A stretch of DNA of 64,000 nucleotides, from assembly GCF_019091455.1 (NCBI RefSeq), contig NZ_JAGXJN010000001.1, positions 372,001 to 436,000 on the forward strand, in the 5' to 3' direction. The translations under genes and the position numbers were made by a program. The notes under the pieces are model-generated. The model was given only the letters and a program-made list of their open reading frames with translations, ran no database searches and had not been told where the DNA came from. Source of the DNA: Chitinophaga sp. GbtcB8 (lineage in GTDB: Bacteria; Bacteroidota; Bacteroidia; Chitinophagales; Chitinophagaceae). Shown in pieces: positions 1 through 8,528 of the stretch (the stretch's first letter is position 1; each line of letters begins with the position of its first letter).

Positions 1-125
1 CTGCTGTAAGCAATTACGGCTACTTTACCACGCAAACAGGATTGGATAAATTACCGGTAGGTATGTACTACCTGAGATTTGTACAAGGAAATAACAAAGA
101 GGTGGTGAAGCTGGTGAAATTATAA
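1..125 (+). CDS. C-terminal end of a secreted protein with a T9SS type A sorting domain (partial)
   Basis: The frame starting at base 3 is open and ends at TAA 123-125, giving about 40 residues. It reads ...LPVGMYYLRFVQGN..KEVVKLVKL. The pattern 'lpxGxYylrx' followed by a K-V-K-L tail is the usual end of the type A sorting domain used by the Bacteroidota type IX secretion system to move cargo across the outer membrane and attach it to the surface. The start and the functional domains lie outside the window, so the activity is unknown. It converges on the methyltransferase gene, with only 6 bases between the stop codons. Confidence 0.75.
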   Translation, partial: AVSNYGYFTTQTGLDKLPVGMYYLRFVQGNNKEVVKLVKL

Positions 126-131
126 TCCATC

Positions 132-1301
132 TTACTTCACCAGCTTAGCCGCAAACATAGTATCCGCGCCAATGTTATAACCGGTAATAATACCGCCATC
201 GCGCCATTGCAGGCCGGTGTGCTCACAAATAAGTTTTACCACCGCTTCATTCTCCTGCTTAAAGGCAGAGCAGGTAATATAGATCAATGAGCCGCCTTTT
301 TTTAACAGCGGTACAACGTTTTCGGCTATACGTTTTTGTAGGTTATGAAAGGTATTGATGCGCGGTTCTTCAAAAAAGTACAGGTGCTCCGGGCTGCGGC
401 CCCAGGTACCGGAACCGGTGCAGGGCGCATCCAGTATAATACCGTCAAACGATCCGTAGTCAAGGGTTTGCGGCGGCACCGGCAGCGTAAGGTCCAGCGC
501 TTTGGTTTCATAGTTTTTAATACCTGCAGTGTAAAACCGCTCATGCAGGTTTTGCAGGATGGATACCCGCACATCACTTACTGTAAGCTGCACACGCGGT
601 TCCTTATCCATTAGCAATAAAGATTTTCCACCACTGGCAGCACAGGCATCCCACCAGCGCTGTCCGGGTTTAGGTGTAAGCAGCTGGCCGGTTTGCTGAG
701 AAGAGGCATCCTGGATCTCGTACCAGTCTTTATTTTTAATAACGGTTTCTATATTAGTGCCGTTGGGTAATGCCAGCATGTCATCCGCCAGCCACTCCCC
801 TGTTATACCAGCCTCTTGTAGTAATGCAGTAATTGCTTCCTGCTTGTTTTTCCGCACGCGGATGAATAAACGGGGCTGCACAAAACAGGCGCTGGTAAAA
901 GCCGCCGCATCTATGCCTTCAGAAAGGGATGCTGTAAAGGGAAAAATATCATTGGGTGTGGGCGATTGCCCGTTAAAGGAAACAGTGGCCAGCTTTTCCG
1001 CTACAGGTAAAGTTACCTGCTCATTCCATTCCGGTTTTAACAGGGCCAGTATTTCATTGTGCTGTGTTTCGCACAGGAAAAGACCCAGCAACAGCCGGTC
1101 CTTTACAGGCATTTCATTTTTCCACAAATGGCCCAGGCGGTAAAAGGCATATGCCAGCTGCGAGATACAGCGCCGGTCACGGCTGCCCATTTGCGGGTTT
1201 TGCTTAAAAAATGGCTTCAGGAAATGGTGTAATGGCAAGCTGCCATCATAAGTGGTAATGATCTTCTCTGCTGATAACAAGTAATTTTCCCAACGGGTCA
1301 T
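132..1301 (-). CDS. RsmB/NOP2-family SAM-dependent RNA cytosine-5 methyltransferase
   Basis: 389 residues. The C-terminal half is a Rossmann methyltransferase fold: SAM-binding DACAASGGKS at 218-227, then DAPCTGSGTW at 291-300 and YITCSAFKQEN at 341-351. Both family cysteines are present, C294 (PC motif) and C344 (TC motif); one is the nucleophile and the other releases the product, so the enzyme should be active. The N-terminal part resembles the RsmB RNA-binding region. The likely substrate is 16S rRNA or tRNA cytosine, but the exact site cannot be read from the sequence. ATG at 1301 is used. A long AT-rich hairpin lies just upstream. Confidence 0.85.
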   Translation of the reverse strand: MTRWENYLLSAEKIITTYDGSLPLHHFLKPFFKQNPQMGSRDRRCISQLAYAFYRLGHLWKNEMPVKDRLLLGLFLCETQHNEILALLKPEWNEQVTLPVAEKLATVSFNGQSPTPNDIFPFTASLSEGIDAAAFTSACFVQPRLFIRVRKNKQEAITALLQEAGITGEWLADDMLALPNGTNIETVIKNKDWYEIQDASSQQTGQLLTPKPGQRWWDACAASGGKSLLLMDKEPRVQLTVSDVRVSILQNLHERFYTAGIKNYETKALDLTLPVPPQTLDYGSFDGIILDAPCTGSGTWGRSPEHLYFFEEPRINTFHNLQKRIAENVVPLLKKGGSLIYITCSAFKQENEAVVKLICEHTGLQWRDGGIITGYNIGADTMFAAKLVK

Positions 1302-1324
1302 GGGACAAAGAAAAGTAAAAAAGC

Positions 1325-1379
1325 AAAAAGCAAAAATTAAAAAGTAGAACCGGGTTTTACTTTTTAATTTTTGCTTTTT
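1325..1379. repeat. 22-bp perfect inverted repeat between sucB and the methyltransferase gene
   Basis: Arms 1325-1346 and 1358-1379 are exact reverse complements. They are made of A-rich words (AAAAAGCAAAAATTAAAAAGT) around an 11-base loop. It lies after the sucB stop (1395, minus strand) and just before the methyltransferase start, so it could end sucB transcription while leaving little room for a downstream promoter. It belongs to the word-built hairpin set found across the window. Confidence 0.8.
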
Positions 1380-1394
1380 AATTTATCAGGAGGA

Positions 1395-2966
1395 TTATAA
1401 TTTCAGCAATGCTTTTACCGGGTCTTTGCCAAACAGCAGCTGTTCCGGGTTTTCCAGCATTTCTTTTACTCTTACTAAGAAGCTTACGGATTCGCGGCCG
1501 TCAACAATACGGTGGTCATAGCTCAGCGCCAGGTACATCATGGGACGTATTACCACCTGGCCATTTACGGCCATGGGGCGCTCCTGTATTTTGTGCATCC
1601 CTAAAATAGCAGACTGGGGTATGTTAATGATAGGCGTACTCATTAAAGAGCCAAATACCCCGCCATTGGTAATGGTAAAGGTGCCACCGGTCATTTCATC
1701 CATAGTAAGCTTGTTATCACGGGCCTTGGTGGCCAGCTCTACTACTTTCTTTTCAATCTCTGCCATGCCCAGGCTTTCTGCATTACGGATCACCGGTACC
1801 ACTAAGCCTTTGGGGGCAGATACGGCAATAGACACATCGCAATAGTCATGGTACACCAGCTCTTCCCCGTCTATGTAAGCGTTTACAGAAGGGAACTCCT
1901 GTAAGGCAAAACAACAGGCTTTGGTGAAGAAGCTCATAAAACCCAGGTTCACCTCATGCTGTTTTTTGAACACTTCTTTATACTTGGCGCGTATGTCCAT
2001 GATGTTGGTCATGTCCACTTCGTTAAAAGTGGTGAGCATGGCCGTAGTGTTCTTGGCTTCCACCAGGCGGCGGGATACTGTTTTACGCAGGTTGCTCATT
2101 TTCTCCCTGCGGTCGTTGCGGGCAAACAGCTCTTTACCTAATGCCACACCCGGGTTTTGCAGGGCGGCAAAAACATCATCCTTCAATATTTTGCCATGGG
2201 CGCCGCTCCCTTTAATGGAGGAGGGATCCACATGTTTATCTGCTATTACAGCGGCAGCCACCGGGGTAGTTTTAATATTATCCGGGATAGCGGTTACCGG
2301 CGCCTGTTGGGCCTGCGGAGTTGCCTTAGGCGCTTCAGCCTTGGCAGCAGGTGCTGCTTTACCGGCAGGGCGGGCGGCGTTGGTATCTATCTGGCAGGCC
2401 ACATCACCTATCTTCAGCACATCGCCTTCTTTGGCTACTCTTTTTAATATACCGGCTTCTTCTGCGTTCAGCTCAAAGGTGGCTTTTTCGGATTCCATTT
2501 CGCACAGCATTTCATCACGCTCTACGTAATCGCCATCCTGTTTCAACCATTTTACCAGTGTTACTTCGCTGATGGATTCTCCAACAGTGGGCACTTTCAT
2601 ATCAATAGTTCCCTTATTGGCCGGCGGAGGACCAGCGGGCGCTTGTGGTGCAGGTTCTGCTGCTTTGGCGGCAGCAGCGGCTTCCGGCGCGTTGGCGGAT
2701 ACAGGGGCTACAGCGCCTGCAGGTGCAGCGGCATCTGTATCAATGGTACAGGCTACCGCGCCAATGTTCAGGGTAGCGCCTTCCGGGGCGGCTATTTTCA
2801 ATACCCCTGCTTTCTCTGCATTCAGCTCAAAGGTGGCCTTTTCCGATTCCATTTCGCACAATACTTCATCCTGCTGCACATAATCCCCGTCTTTCTTCAA
2901 CCACTTCGCAATTGTTACCTCGCTTATAGATTCTCCTACCGTAGGAACTTTGATTTCGACAACCAT
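1395..2966 (-). CDS. sucB: 2-oxoglutarate dehydrogenase E2 (dihydrolipoyllysine succinyltransferase) with two lipoyl domains
   Basis: 523 residues from ATG 2966. The frame could open ten codons earlier, but [13 protein letters not shown] is the standard start of the lipoyl domain. Two nearly identical lipoyl domains follow, with the lipoylated lysine in ESEKATFE at K43 and K160. Alanine/proline-rich linkers, an E1/E3-binding domain near 230-265 and the catalytic domain come next; SYDHRIVDG near 482-490 holds the catalytic histidine. It moves succinyl from E1 to CoA in the TCA cycle. Most SucB proteins have one lipoyl domain; two are common in this phylum. It follows sucA in the same direction across a short hairpin spacer. 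Confidence 0.93.
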   Translation of the reverse strand: MVVEIKVPTVGESISEVTIAKWLKKDGDYVQQDEVLCEMESEKATFELNAEKAGVLKIAAPEGATLNIGAVACTIDTDAAAPAGAVAPVSANAPEAAAAAKAAEPAPQAPAGPPPANKGTIDMKVPTVGESISEVTLVKWLKQDGDYVERDEMLCEMESEKATFELNAEEAGILKRVAKEGDVLKIGDVACQIDTNAARPAGKAAPAAKAEAPKATPQAQQAPVTAIPDNIKTTPVAAAVIADKHVDPSSIKGSGAHGKILKDDVFAALQNPGVALGKELFARNDRREKMSNLRKTVSRRLVEAKNTTAMLTTFNEVDMTNIMDIRAKYKEVFKKQHEVNLGFMSFFTKACCFALQEFPSVNAYIDGEELVYHDYCDVSIAVSAPKGLVVPVIRNAESLGMAEIEKKVVELATKARDNKLTMDEMTGGTFTITNGGVFGSLMSTPIINIPQSAILGMHKIQERPMAVNGQVVIRPMMYLALSYDHRIVDGRESVSFLVRVKEMLENPEQLLFGKDPVKALLKL

Positions 2967-3000
2967 TATTTCAGTTTTCTGTTTGCAATAATTCAATTGG

Positions 3001-3037
3001 GATTTTAGATTTACGATTTCCCACCAAATCTAAAATC
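3001..3037. repeat. 12-bp perfect inverted repeat between sucA and sucB
   Basis: GATTTTAGATTT at 3001-3012 pairs exactly with AAATCTAAAATC at 3026-3037. The right arm abuts the sucA stop codon at 3038. With no T-run on the minus strand it is more likely a weak attenuator or an mRNA-processing or stability element between two cotranscribed genes than a full terminator. Confidence 0.6.
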
Positions 3038-5794
3038 TTAAATATTAAACGCCGTTTCAATGATCTCCTGCTGCTCGCGGGTATGCACCTTCGCATAACC
3101 GGTAGCAGTAGCAGCGCTTGGGTTACGGCTGATAACGCCGTAGTTCAGCTGCTTCAGGTTCATTTGCAGGTAAGAGGCAGCGCCCATGTTCAGCGGCTCT
3201 TCCTGTACCCAGAACCAGGTGGCTCCTTTATATTTCTGGTTAACAGCTTCCAGCTGCGTTACCGGTAAAGGATACAGCTGTTCCAGACGAACAATGGCTA
3301 TGTCCTTACGGCCTTCCTTCGCTTGTTTCTCGCTCAGGTCAAAGTAAATTTTACCGCTGCAGAACAATACTTTCTTCACCTGGGAAGCATCTGTAATAAA
3401 CGGATCATCCAGCACTTCTTTGAAACCACCGGTAGTAAAATCTGCCTTGGTAGAGTAAGCACCCTGGTGACGCAGGTTTGCTTTGGGCGAAAAGTTCACC
3501 AGCGGTTTGCGGAACGGCCAGGTAAGCTGGCGGCGCAGTGCATGGAAGAAGTTAGCTGCCGTAGTAATATTTGTAACTACAATATTATATTCAGCACAAG
3601 CCTGTAAAAAGCGCTCCGGACGGGCGTTTGAGTGGTCAGGGCCACCGCCTTCATACCCGTGTGGCAGCAACAGCACCAGGCCGTTCATGGTGGTCCACTT
3701 TTGTTCGGCGCTGGTCAGGTACTGGTCTATTACGGTTTGCGCGCCATTCACAAAATCGCCATACTGCGCTTCCCACAATACCAGGGTATTGGGGTTGGCC
3801 ATTGCATAACCATATTCAAAGCCCATTACGGCAAACTCACTCAGCAAAGAGTTGTAGATACGGAACTGGCCCTGTTTTTCCTGCAGATGCGCCAGGCGGT
3901 TATAGGTAGCGTTGGTGTTTTCGTCAAACAAAATAGCGTGGCGGTGTGAGAAGGTACCACGTTGTACATCTTCCCCGCTCATACGCACATCCTTCCCTTC
4001 TACCTGCAGGCTGGCATAGGCCAGCAGCTCGCCGGTAGCCCAGTCTACCTTACCATCTGTTTCATACAGCTTGATCTTATCTTTCAGCAGCTTGTCCACC
4101 TTACGTAAAGGCACAAAATCTTTGGGCCATTGCATCAGGCTGTTGAACAGGCGGGTAAAATCTTCTTCTTTAATGGCTGTTACCGGTGATTGCTCAAAGT
4201 CCTGCGGAGTGGCTTTGCGCAGGGCGGCCCACCACTGCTCCGGTTTCTGGTGGCTATAAGGCAGGGGATGCTGTTTTACTTCATCCAGCCTTTCCTGCAG
4301 CTCAGCCCAGAATACTTTTTGCATATCCTTGGCCATTTCCTGCGCATCTGTTTCACCATTCTTCAGCAGGTACTGGGTATATACTTCCCGCGGATCTGCA
4401 TGTTTATCGATCAATGCATACAGGCTGGGCTGGGTGAATTTAGGCTCATCGCCTTCATTGTGGCCATGCCTGCGGTAGCAAAGCAGATCTATGAAAATAT
4501 CGCAATTAAATTCCTGGCGGTATCGGGTGGCTATCTCAGAGATCTTTACCACGGCTTCCGCATCATCCCCATTCACATGGAATACCGGCGCCTGCACAAT
4601 GGCGGCTACACTGGTACAGTAGTCGGAGGAGCGGGCATCATCAAAATCAGTGGGAAAACCAATCTGGTTATTGATCACAAAATGCATGGTGCCGCCGGTG
4701 TAATAGCCTTTCAGATTACTCATCTGCACCAGCTCATATACCACACCCTGGCCGGCTACAGCCGCATCGCCATGGATCAGTATCGGGAATATCTTATCGT
4801 AATCACTGTTATAGATCACATCTGCCTTACTGCGTGCAAAGCCGGTTACCAGCGGATCTACCACTTCCAGGTGGGAGGGGTTTGGCAGCAGCTGCAGGTT
4901 GATCTGTTTGCCGGCAGGCGTATCTATCATAGAGCGGAAACCCAGGTGGTACTTCACGTCCCCGCTGCCCATAGTAAGGTCCGGGGTAGAGAGGCCTTCA
5001 AATTCCGTGAAGATCTGCTCGTAGGTTTTACCCAGGATGTTAGCTAATACGTTTAAGCGGCCGCGGTGGGCCATGCCTATCACGGCTTCCTGTACGCCCA
5101 GCTCAGAGGCAGTATTTATCATAGCATCCAGCGCGGTAATGGTGTTTTCACCACCTTCCAGCGAAAAGCGCTTCTGACCTATATATTTGGTATGCAGGAA
5201 TTTTTCAAAAATTACGCCCTGGTTCAGCTTTTGCAGCACGCGCTTTTTCTTTTCCAGGGGCATGGGCTGGTGCATGGTGTTCTCCATTTCACGCTGCAGC
5301 CATTCTACCTTTTTAGCATCGTTAATATAGGTGAATTCCAATCCTACAGGACCGGCATATACCTGTTTCAGCCTGTTTACAATATTTTCCAGGGAAGTTT
5401 TGCCCAGGCCTATTACCTGGCCGGCAAAAAATTCGCTTTTGAGGTCCGCATCGCTCAAACCAAAGAAAGAGATCTCCAGGTTGGCCTGGCGGTTCTTTCT
5501 TTCGCGGATGGGATTGGTTTTGGAGATCAGGTGTCCTTTTTTGCGGTAGGCCTGTATAAGCCTGTATACGCTCAGCTCTTTATTAAGCTGATCGCCGGAT
5601 ACGGGTGCAGCACTACTTCCTGCCGCCACTGTTGCTGCTCCTGCTTTACCATTTTGAGTAGATACCGCGAAATCAAATCCTTCAAAAAATTTAACCCATT
5701 CGGGATCAACGGCCTGAGGATCTTTGCGGTAATCCTGGTATAATGATTCAATGTAAGCAGGGTGCGAGTTAGTGACAAATGAGAAGTCCTTCAT
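3038..5794 (-). CDS. sucA: 2-oxoglutarate dehydrogenase E1 component
   Basis: 918 residues, the usual length for SucA. It begins with the short E2-binding helix (NSHPAYIESLYQDYRKDP) and contains GMAHRGRLNVLANILGK and HGDAAVAGQGVVYE in the thiamine-diphosphate domain, RRHGHNEGDEP, and a C-terminal transketolase-like region (LLPHGYEGGGPDHSNAR). It decarboxylates 2-oxoglutarate and passes succinyl to the lipoyl arms of SucB. The E3 gene is not in this window. It is first in the sucA-sucB pair; no convincing TAnnTTTG promoter was found in the 279 bases before it. Confidence 0.95.
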   Translation of the reverse strand: MKDFSFVTNSHPAYIESLYQDYRKDPQAVDPEWVKFFEGFDFAVSTQNGKAGAATVAAGSSAAPVSGDQLNKELSVYRLIQAYRKKGHLISKTNPIRERKNRQANLEISFFGLSDADLKSEFFAGQVIGLGKTSLENIVNRLKQVYAGPVGLEFTYINDAKKVEWLQREMENTMHQPMPLEKKKRVLQKLNQGVIFEKFLHTKYIGQKRFSLEGGENTITALDAMINTASELGVQEAVIGMAHRGRLNVLANILGKTYEQIFTEFEGLSTPDLTMGSGDVKYHLGFRSMIDTPAGKQINLQLLPNPSHLEVVDPLVTGFARSKADVIYNSDYDKIFPILIHGDAAVAGQGVVYELVQMSNLKGYYTGGTMHFVINNQIGFPTDFDDARSSDYCTSVAAIVQAPVFHVNGDDAEAVVKISEIATRYRQEFNCDIFIDLLCYRRHGHNEGDEPKFTQPSLYALIDKHADPREVYTQYLLKNGETDAQEMAKDMQKVFWAELQERLDEVKQHPLPYSHQKPEQWWAALRKATPQDFEQSPVTAIKEEDFTRLFNSLMQWPKDFVPLRKVDKLLKDKIKLYETDGKVDWATGELLAYASLQVEGKDVRMSGEDVQRGTFSHRHAILFDENTNATYNRLAHLQEKQGQFRIYNSLLSEFAVMGFEYGYAMANPNTLVLWEAQYGDFVNGAQTVIDQYLTSAEQKWTTMNGLVLLLPHGYEGGGPDHSNARPERFLQACAEYNIVVTNITTAANFFHALRRQLTWPFRKPLVNFSPKANLRHQGAYSTKADFTTGGFKEVLDDPFITDASQVKKVLFCSGKIYFDLSEKQAKEGRKDIAIVRLEQLYPLPVTQLEAVNQKYKGATWFWVQEEPLNMGAASYLQMNLKQLNYGVISRNPSAATATGYAKVHTREQQEIIETAFNI

Positions 5795-6016
5795 TTACAA
5801 CGAGTTTTGCTTGGTCTTCGGTTCAAATTACTTGTTCTGTTGAAATTTGATACCCATTATAATATTGGATTGCAAATATCGCTTGTTTTTTGTTAAAGCG
5901 GTAGTAAAATAATGAATAAATATGCGGATAAAGTAGTACACAAACCGGCTGCCCGGATGCGCCGAACCTCATATATTTTGTAGATTTGTGCCCCGGCAGA
6001 AACGGTACATTAATTT

Positions 6017-6048
6017 TTTGTTTTGAAAAAAGAATATCCGTACCTTTG
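6017..6048 (+). promoter_or_regulatory. Bacteroidota-type promoter of rpsT
   Basis: TTTG at 6017-6020 and TACCTTTG at 6041-6048, 20 bases apart, match the phylum consensus TTTG - 17 to 23 - TAnnTTTG. Transcription would start near 6053 and leave a leader of about 20 bases. The rest of 5795-6016, between divergent sucA and rpsT, holds nothing I can name; a second TAGATTTG at 5981-5988 lacks a -33 partner. Confidence 0.7.
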
Positions 6049-6073
6049 CCCTCCTGAAACTGAAAATTAAAAA

Positions 6074-6328
6074 ATGGCAAACCATAAAGCAACGAAAAAA
6101 GACGTACGTCAGAGCAGAAAGCGCAATGAGCGGAACCGTTACTACGGTAAAACCACTCGTAATGCGATCCGTGATTTGAAAGCGCTGACCGATAAAGCAG
6201 CCGCTGAGAAAGACCTGTCAGCAGTTGCCGCTATGATTGATAAGCTGGCTAAACGTAACGTGATCCATAAAAATAAGGCAGCTAACCTGAAGAGCAAACT
6301 GGCTAAGAAGGTGAACGTCCTGGCTTAA
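6074..6328 (+). CDS. rpsT: 30S ribosomal protein S20
   Basis: 84 residues, rich in lysine and arginine, starting [21 protein letters not shown] as S20 does. It is predicted to be almost entirely helical. It binds 16S rRNA early in assembly of the small subunit. It is a single-gene unit with its own promoter (6017-6048) and a strong terminator (6360-6389). No upstream SD sequence is visible; the leader is A-rich. Confidence 0.95.
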   Translation: MANHKATKKDVRQSRKRNERNRYYGKTTRNAIRDLKALTDKAAAEKDLSAVAAMIDKLAKRNVIHKNKAANLKSKLAKKVNVLA

Positions 6329-6359
6329 TTCATAGGCACACACTTATTTCTTATACATG

Positions 6360-6389
6360 GCTCTTCCTGTAAAACAGGAAGGGCTTTTT
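6360..6389 (+). terminator. Intrinsic terminator of rpsT
   Basis: Stem of about 10 bp (GCTCTTCCTG with CAGGAAGGGC, one G-U pair) around a TAAAA loop, followed by five T at 6385-6389. It lies 31 bases after the rpsT stop. Confidence 0.85.
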
Positions 6390-6427
6390 GTTTTTGCTAC
6401 TACCGTCATTCCACGCCAGACGGCGTT

Positions 6428-6466
6428 CAGTCCCAGTCCCAGTCCCAGTCCCAGTCCCAGTCCCAG
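6428..6466 (+). repeat. Tandem hexanucleotide repeat (TCCCAG)6
   Basis: Six exact copies of TCCCAG at 6431-6466, preceded by a half copy CAG at 6428. It lies in the 256-base gap between rpsT and the M14 peptidase, about 120 bases before that gene's ATG. Hexamer tracts change copy number by slippage; placed here it could alter promoter spacing or mRNA structure. Confidence 0.9.
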
Positions 6467-6584
6467 CTAAATCCGGACTAACTTCCTGCCAGTCAACATT
6501 TTTACCGTCCGCCCGCCCCTGCTATGTATACAGGTTATCTGGATAAATCATTATTTTAACCTCCCTGAAATCTAAATCTGACCG

Positions 6585-8315
6585 ATGAGAAAACTGTTGA
6601 TAGCCGCCGCTTGCAGCTGGCTGATACCCTTGCACACCTTTGCCCAGGACCTGAGCACCCGCTTTGAACGTACCCAGGGCCGGGAAACCGCTACCTATAC
6701 AGAATGCATAGATTATTACCGCCAGCTGGACCAGCGCTTTCCGCAGATCAAGCTGCTGGAAATGGGGCCTACGGATGCCGGATACCCGCTGCACCTGGCT
6801 ATTTTCTCCGGCCAGGGTAATTTTGACTTTAACAGCCTGCACCAGCAAAACAAACGTATCATACTCATTAACAATGGCATACACCCCGGCGAGCCTGATG
6901 GGATTGACGCCAGCATGCTACTGCTGCGCGACCTGGCCCTGGGTAAAAAACACCTGCCGGATAATGTGGTGCTGGCCGTAATACCCGTATACAATATTGG
7001 AGGCGCCCTGAACCGCAGCCCGGATTTCCGGGTAGATCAGAATGGGCCGGATGCCTTTGGATCCCGCGGCAATGCCCAAAATCTGGACCTGAACCGGGAT
7101 TTTATTAAAGCCGATTCTAAAAATGCCCGCTCCTTTCAGCAGATCTACCAGCTTACAGACCCGGATGTGTTTGTTGATAACCACGTAAGCAATGGCGCCG
7201 ACTACCAGCATGTATTAACCCTGCTAAGTACCCAGCATAATAAGCTGGGCGGTGTAATGGGCGATTACCTGGAGAAGGAATTTGAACCCGGCCTGTATAG
7301 GCTCATGAAAGCCCGGGGGTATGATCTGATCCCTTACGTAAACCATTTTGGGGAAACACCTGACAGCGGCTGGACGCAATATTTCGATGGTCCCCGCTAC
7401 TCCAGCGGTTACGCAGCCCTGTTCCATACTTTTGGCTTTGTACCGGAAACACATATGCTAAAACCTTACCCACAGCGGGTAAAAGCTACCTATGAGCTGA
7501 TGGAATGTTTTATACAATTTGTAAGTGAGCATAGCGCTGCCATTAAATCGATCCGCGACCAAACCAAACAAACCGTAAAAACACAAAGCAGCTTTCCGCT
7601 GGAATGGAAAACAGATATGAGCCGGCATAGTACCATTACCTTTAAAGGATATACAGCGGGGCACAAACCCAGCGAGGTTTCCGGTTTGCCGCGCCTGTAC
7701 TACGATCGCAATAAATCCTACGAGCGGCAGATCCCTTTTTACGATATAGCGGAGCCGGGTAATTTTGTGCAAAAGCCTGCAGCATATCTTATTCCGCAGG
7801 GCTGGTGGGCCGTGACAGACCTGTTAAAGAATAGTAATGTACAGATGCAGCGCCTGGCACATGATACCACCATCACAGTAGAAGTATATCATATCACCGA
7901 TTATAAAACAGCTGTCCGGCCCTATGAAAAACATTACCTGCATAGCCAGGTGAAAGTGGCTGCTACACAGGAAAAGATCGCTTTCCGCAAAGGTGATTAT
8001 TACATTCCTCTAAACCAAAATGCCAACCGTTATTTAATAGAAACCCTGGAGCCTACCGGCGGCGATTCTTTCTTTGCATGGAATTTCTTTGACGCTATAC
8101 TGGCCCCCAAAGAAGGATATTCCAGTTATGTATTTGAGGATACTGCGGCGGAATATTTACGCCAACACCCGGAAGTAAAAGCAGAACTGGAAAAACGTAA
8201 AGCCACTGATACTGCTTTTGCCCATGACGCCAGTGCACAGCTGGATTTTGTATACAACCATTCGCAGTATGCAGAACCAGGATATTTGCGGTACCCGGTA
8301 TACCGTATAAAGTAA
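6585..8315 (+). CDS. Secreted M14-family zinc carboxypeptidase
   Basis: 576 residues. Residues 1-20 form a Sec signal peptide ending HTFAQ. Zinc ligands are H100 and E103 in GIHPGEPDG and H200 in VDNHVSNG. The arginine of NLDLNRDF (about 171) binds the substrate carboxylate, and E288 in FVPETHML is the likely catalytic glutamate. All key M14 residues are therefore present. It should trim C-terminal residues from peptides or cell-wall peptides in the periplasm or outside. About 270 residues follow the catalytic domain with no domain I recognise. It is monocistronic, with a strong hairpin at its end. Confidence 0.88.
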   Translation: MRKLLIAAACSWLIPLHTFAQDLSTRFERTQGRETATYTECIDYYRQLDQRFPQIKLLEMGPTDAGYPLHLAIFSGQGNFDFNSLHQQNKRIILINNGIHPGEPDGIDASMLLLRDLALGKKHLPDNVVLAVIPVYNIGGALNRSPDFRVDQNGPDAFGSRGNAQNLDLNRDFIKADSKNARSFQQIYQLTDPDVFVDNHVSNGADYQHVLTLLSTQHNKLGGVMGDYLEKEFEPGLYRLMKARGYDLIPYVNHFGETPDSGWTQYFDGPRYSSGYAALFHTFGFVPETHMLKPYPQRVKATYELMECFIQFVSEHSAAIKSIRDQTKQTVKTQSSFPLEWKTDMSRHSTITFKGYTAGHKPSEVSGLPRLYYDRNKSYERQIPFYDIAEPGNFVQKPAAYLIPQGWWAVTDLLKNSNVQMQRLAHDTTITVEVYHITDYKTAVRPYEKHYLHSQVKVAATQEKIAFRKGDYYIPLNQNANRYLIETLEPTGGDSFFAWNFFDAILAPKEGYSSYVFEDTAAEYLRQHPEVKAELEKRKATDTAFAHDASAQLDFVYNHSQYAEPGYLRYPVYRIK

Positions 8316-8326
8316 ACGCCTCTACG

Positions 8327-8375
8327 AAAAAGTGTAAATACAGTAATTTATCATTGTTGTATTTACACTTTTTTT
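8327..8375 (+). terminator. Terminator after the M14 peptidase gene
   Basis: Perfect 16-bp stem: AAAAAGTGTAAATACA at 8327-8342 with TGTATTTACACTTTTT at 8358-8373, continuing into a T-run. It starts 11 bases after the stop codon. Stem ends of A and T make it able to act in both directions. Confidence 0.85.
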
Positions 8376-8405
8376 ATGATCCTACATTTATCATTTTGCC
8401 TGTTG

Positions 8406-8447
8406 TTAGTACGCGCCTAACCACTTAAATTTGAACCAATTACTAAC
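8406..8447. promoter_or_regulatory. Operator-like TTAGTAC and ATTACTAAC words upstream of the DUF1016 gene
   Basis: TTAGTAC (8406-8412) and ATTACTAAC (8439-8447) resemble the palindrome TTAGTAcatTACTAA at the XRE/S24 repressor promoter and the words before dinB. ATTACTAACTAAT also sits within a small palindrome CAATTA-ctaac-TAATTG (8437-8453). Binding is inference from shared words. Confidence 0.4.
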
Positions 8448-8528
8448 TAATTGTTTGTTATACCGCCGGTGTACATTCTCCCCATGCTTATGATCTTTGA
8501 AAGTTTTGCTACACCAAAATCATATCTT

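Noticed and set aside
4190-5743. Two long plus-strand open frames (285 and 225 codons) antisense to sucA
   Set aside because: They lie wholly within a highly conserved gene and have no homology-like motifs; long antisense frames are expected from its codon bias.
5823-6092. 89-codon minus-strand open frame between sucA and rpsT
   Set aside because: It overlaps the rpsT promoter and start codon and shows no protein features.
6428-6466. CRISPR-like repeats
   Set aside because: The units are only six bases and contiguous, without spacers; no cas genes are present.
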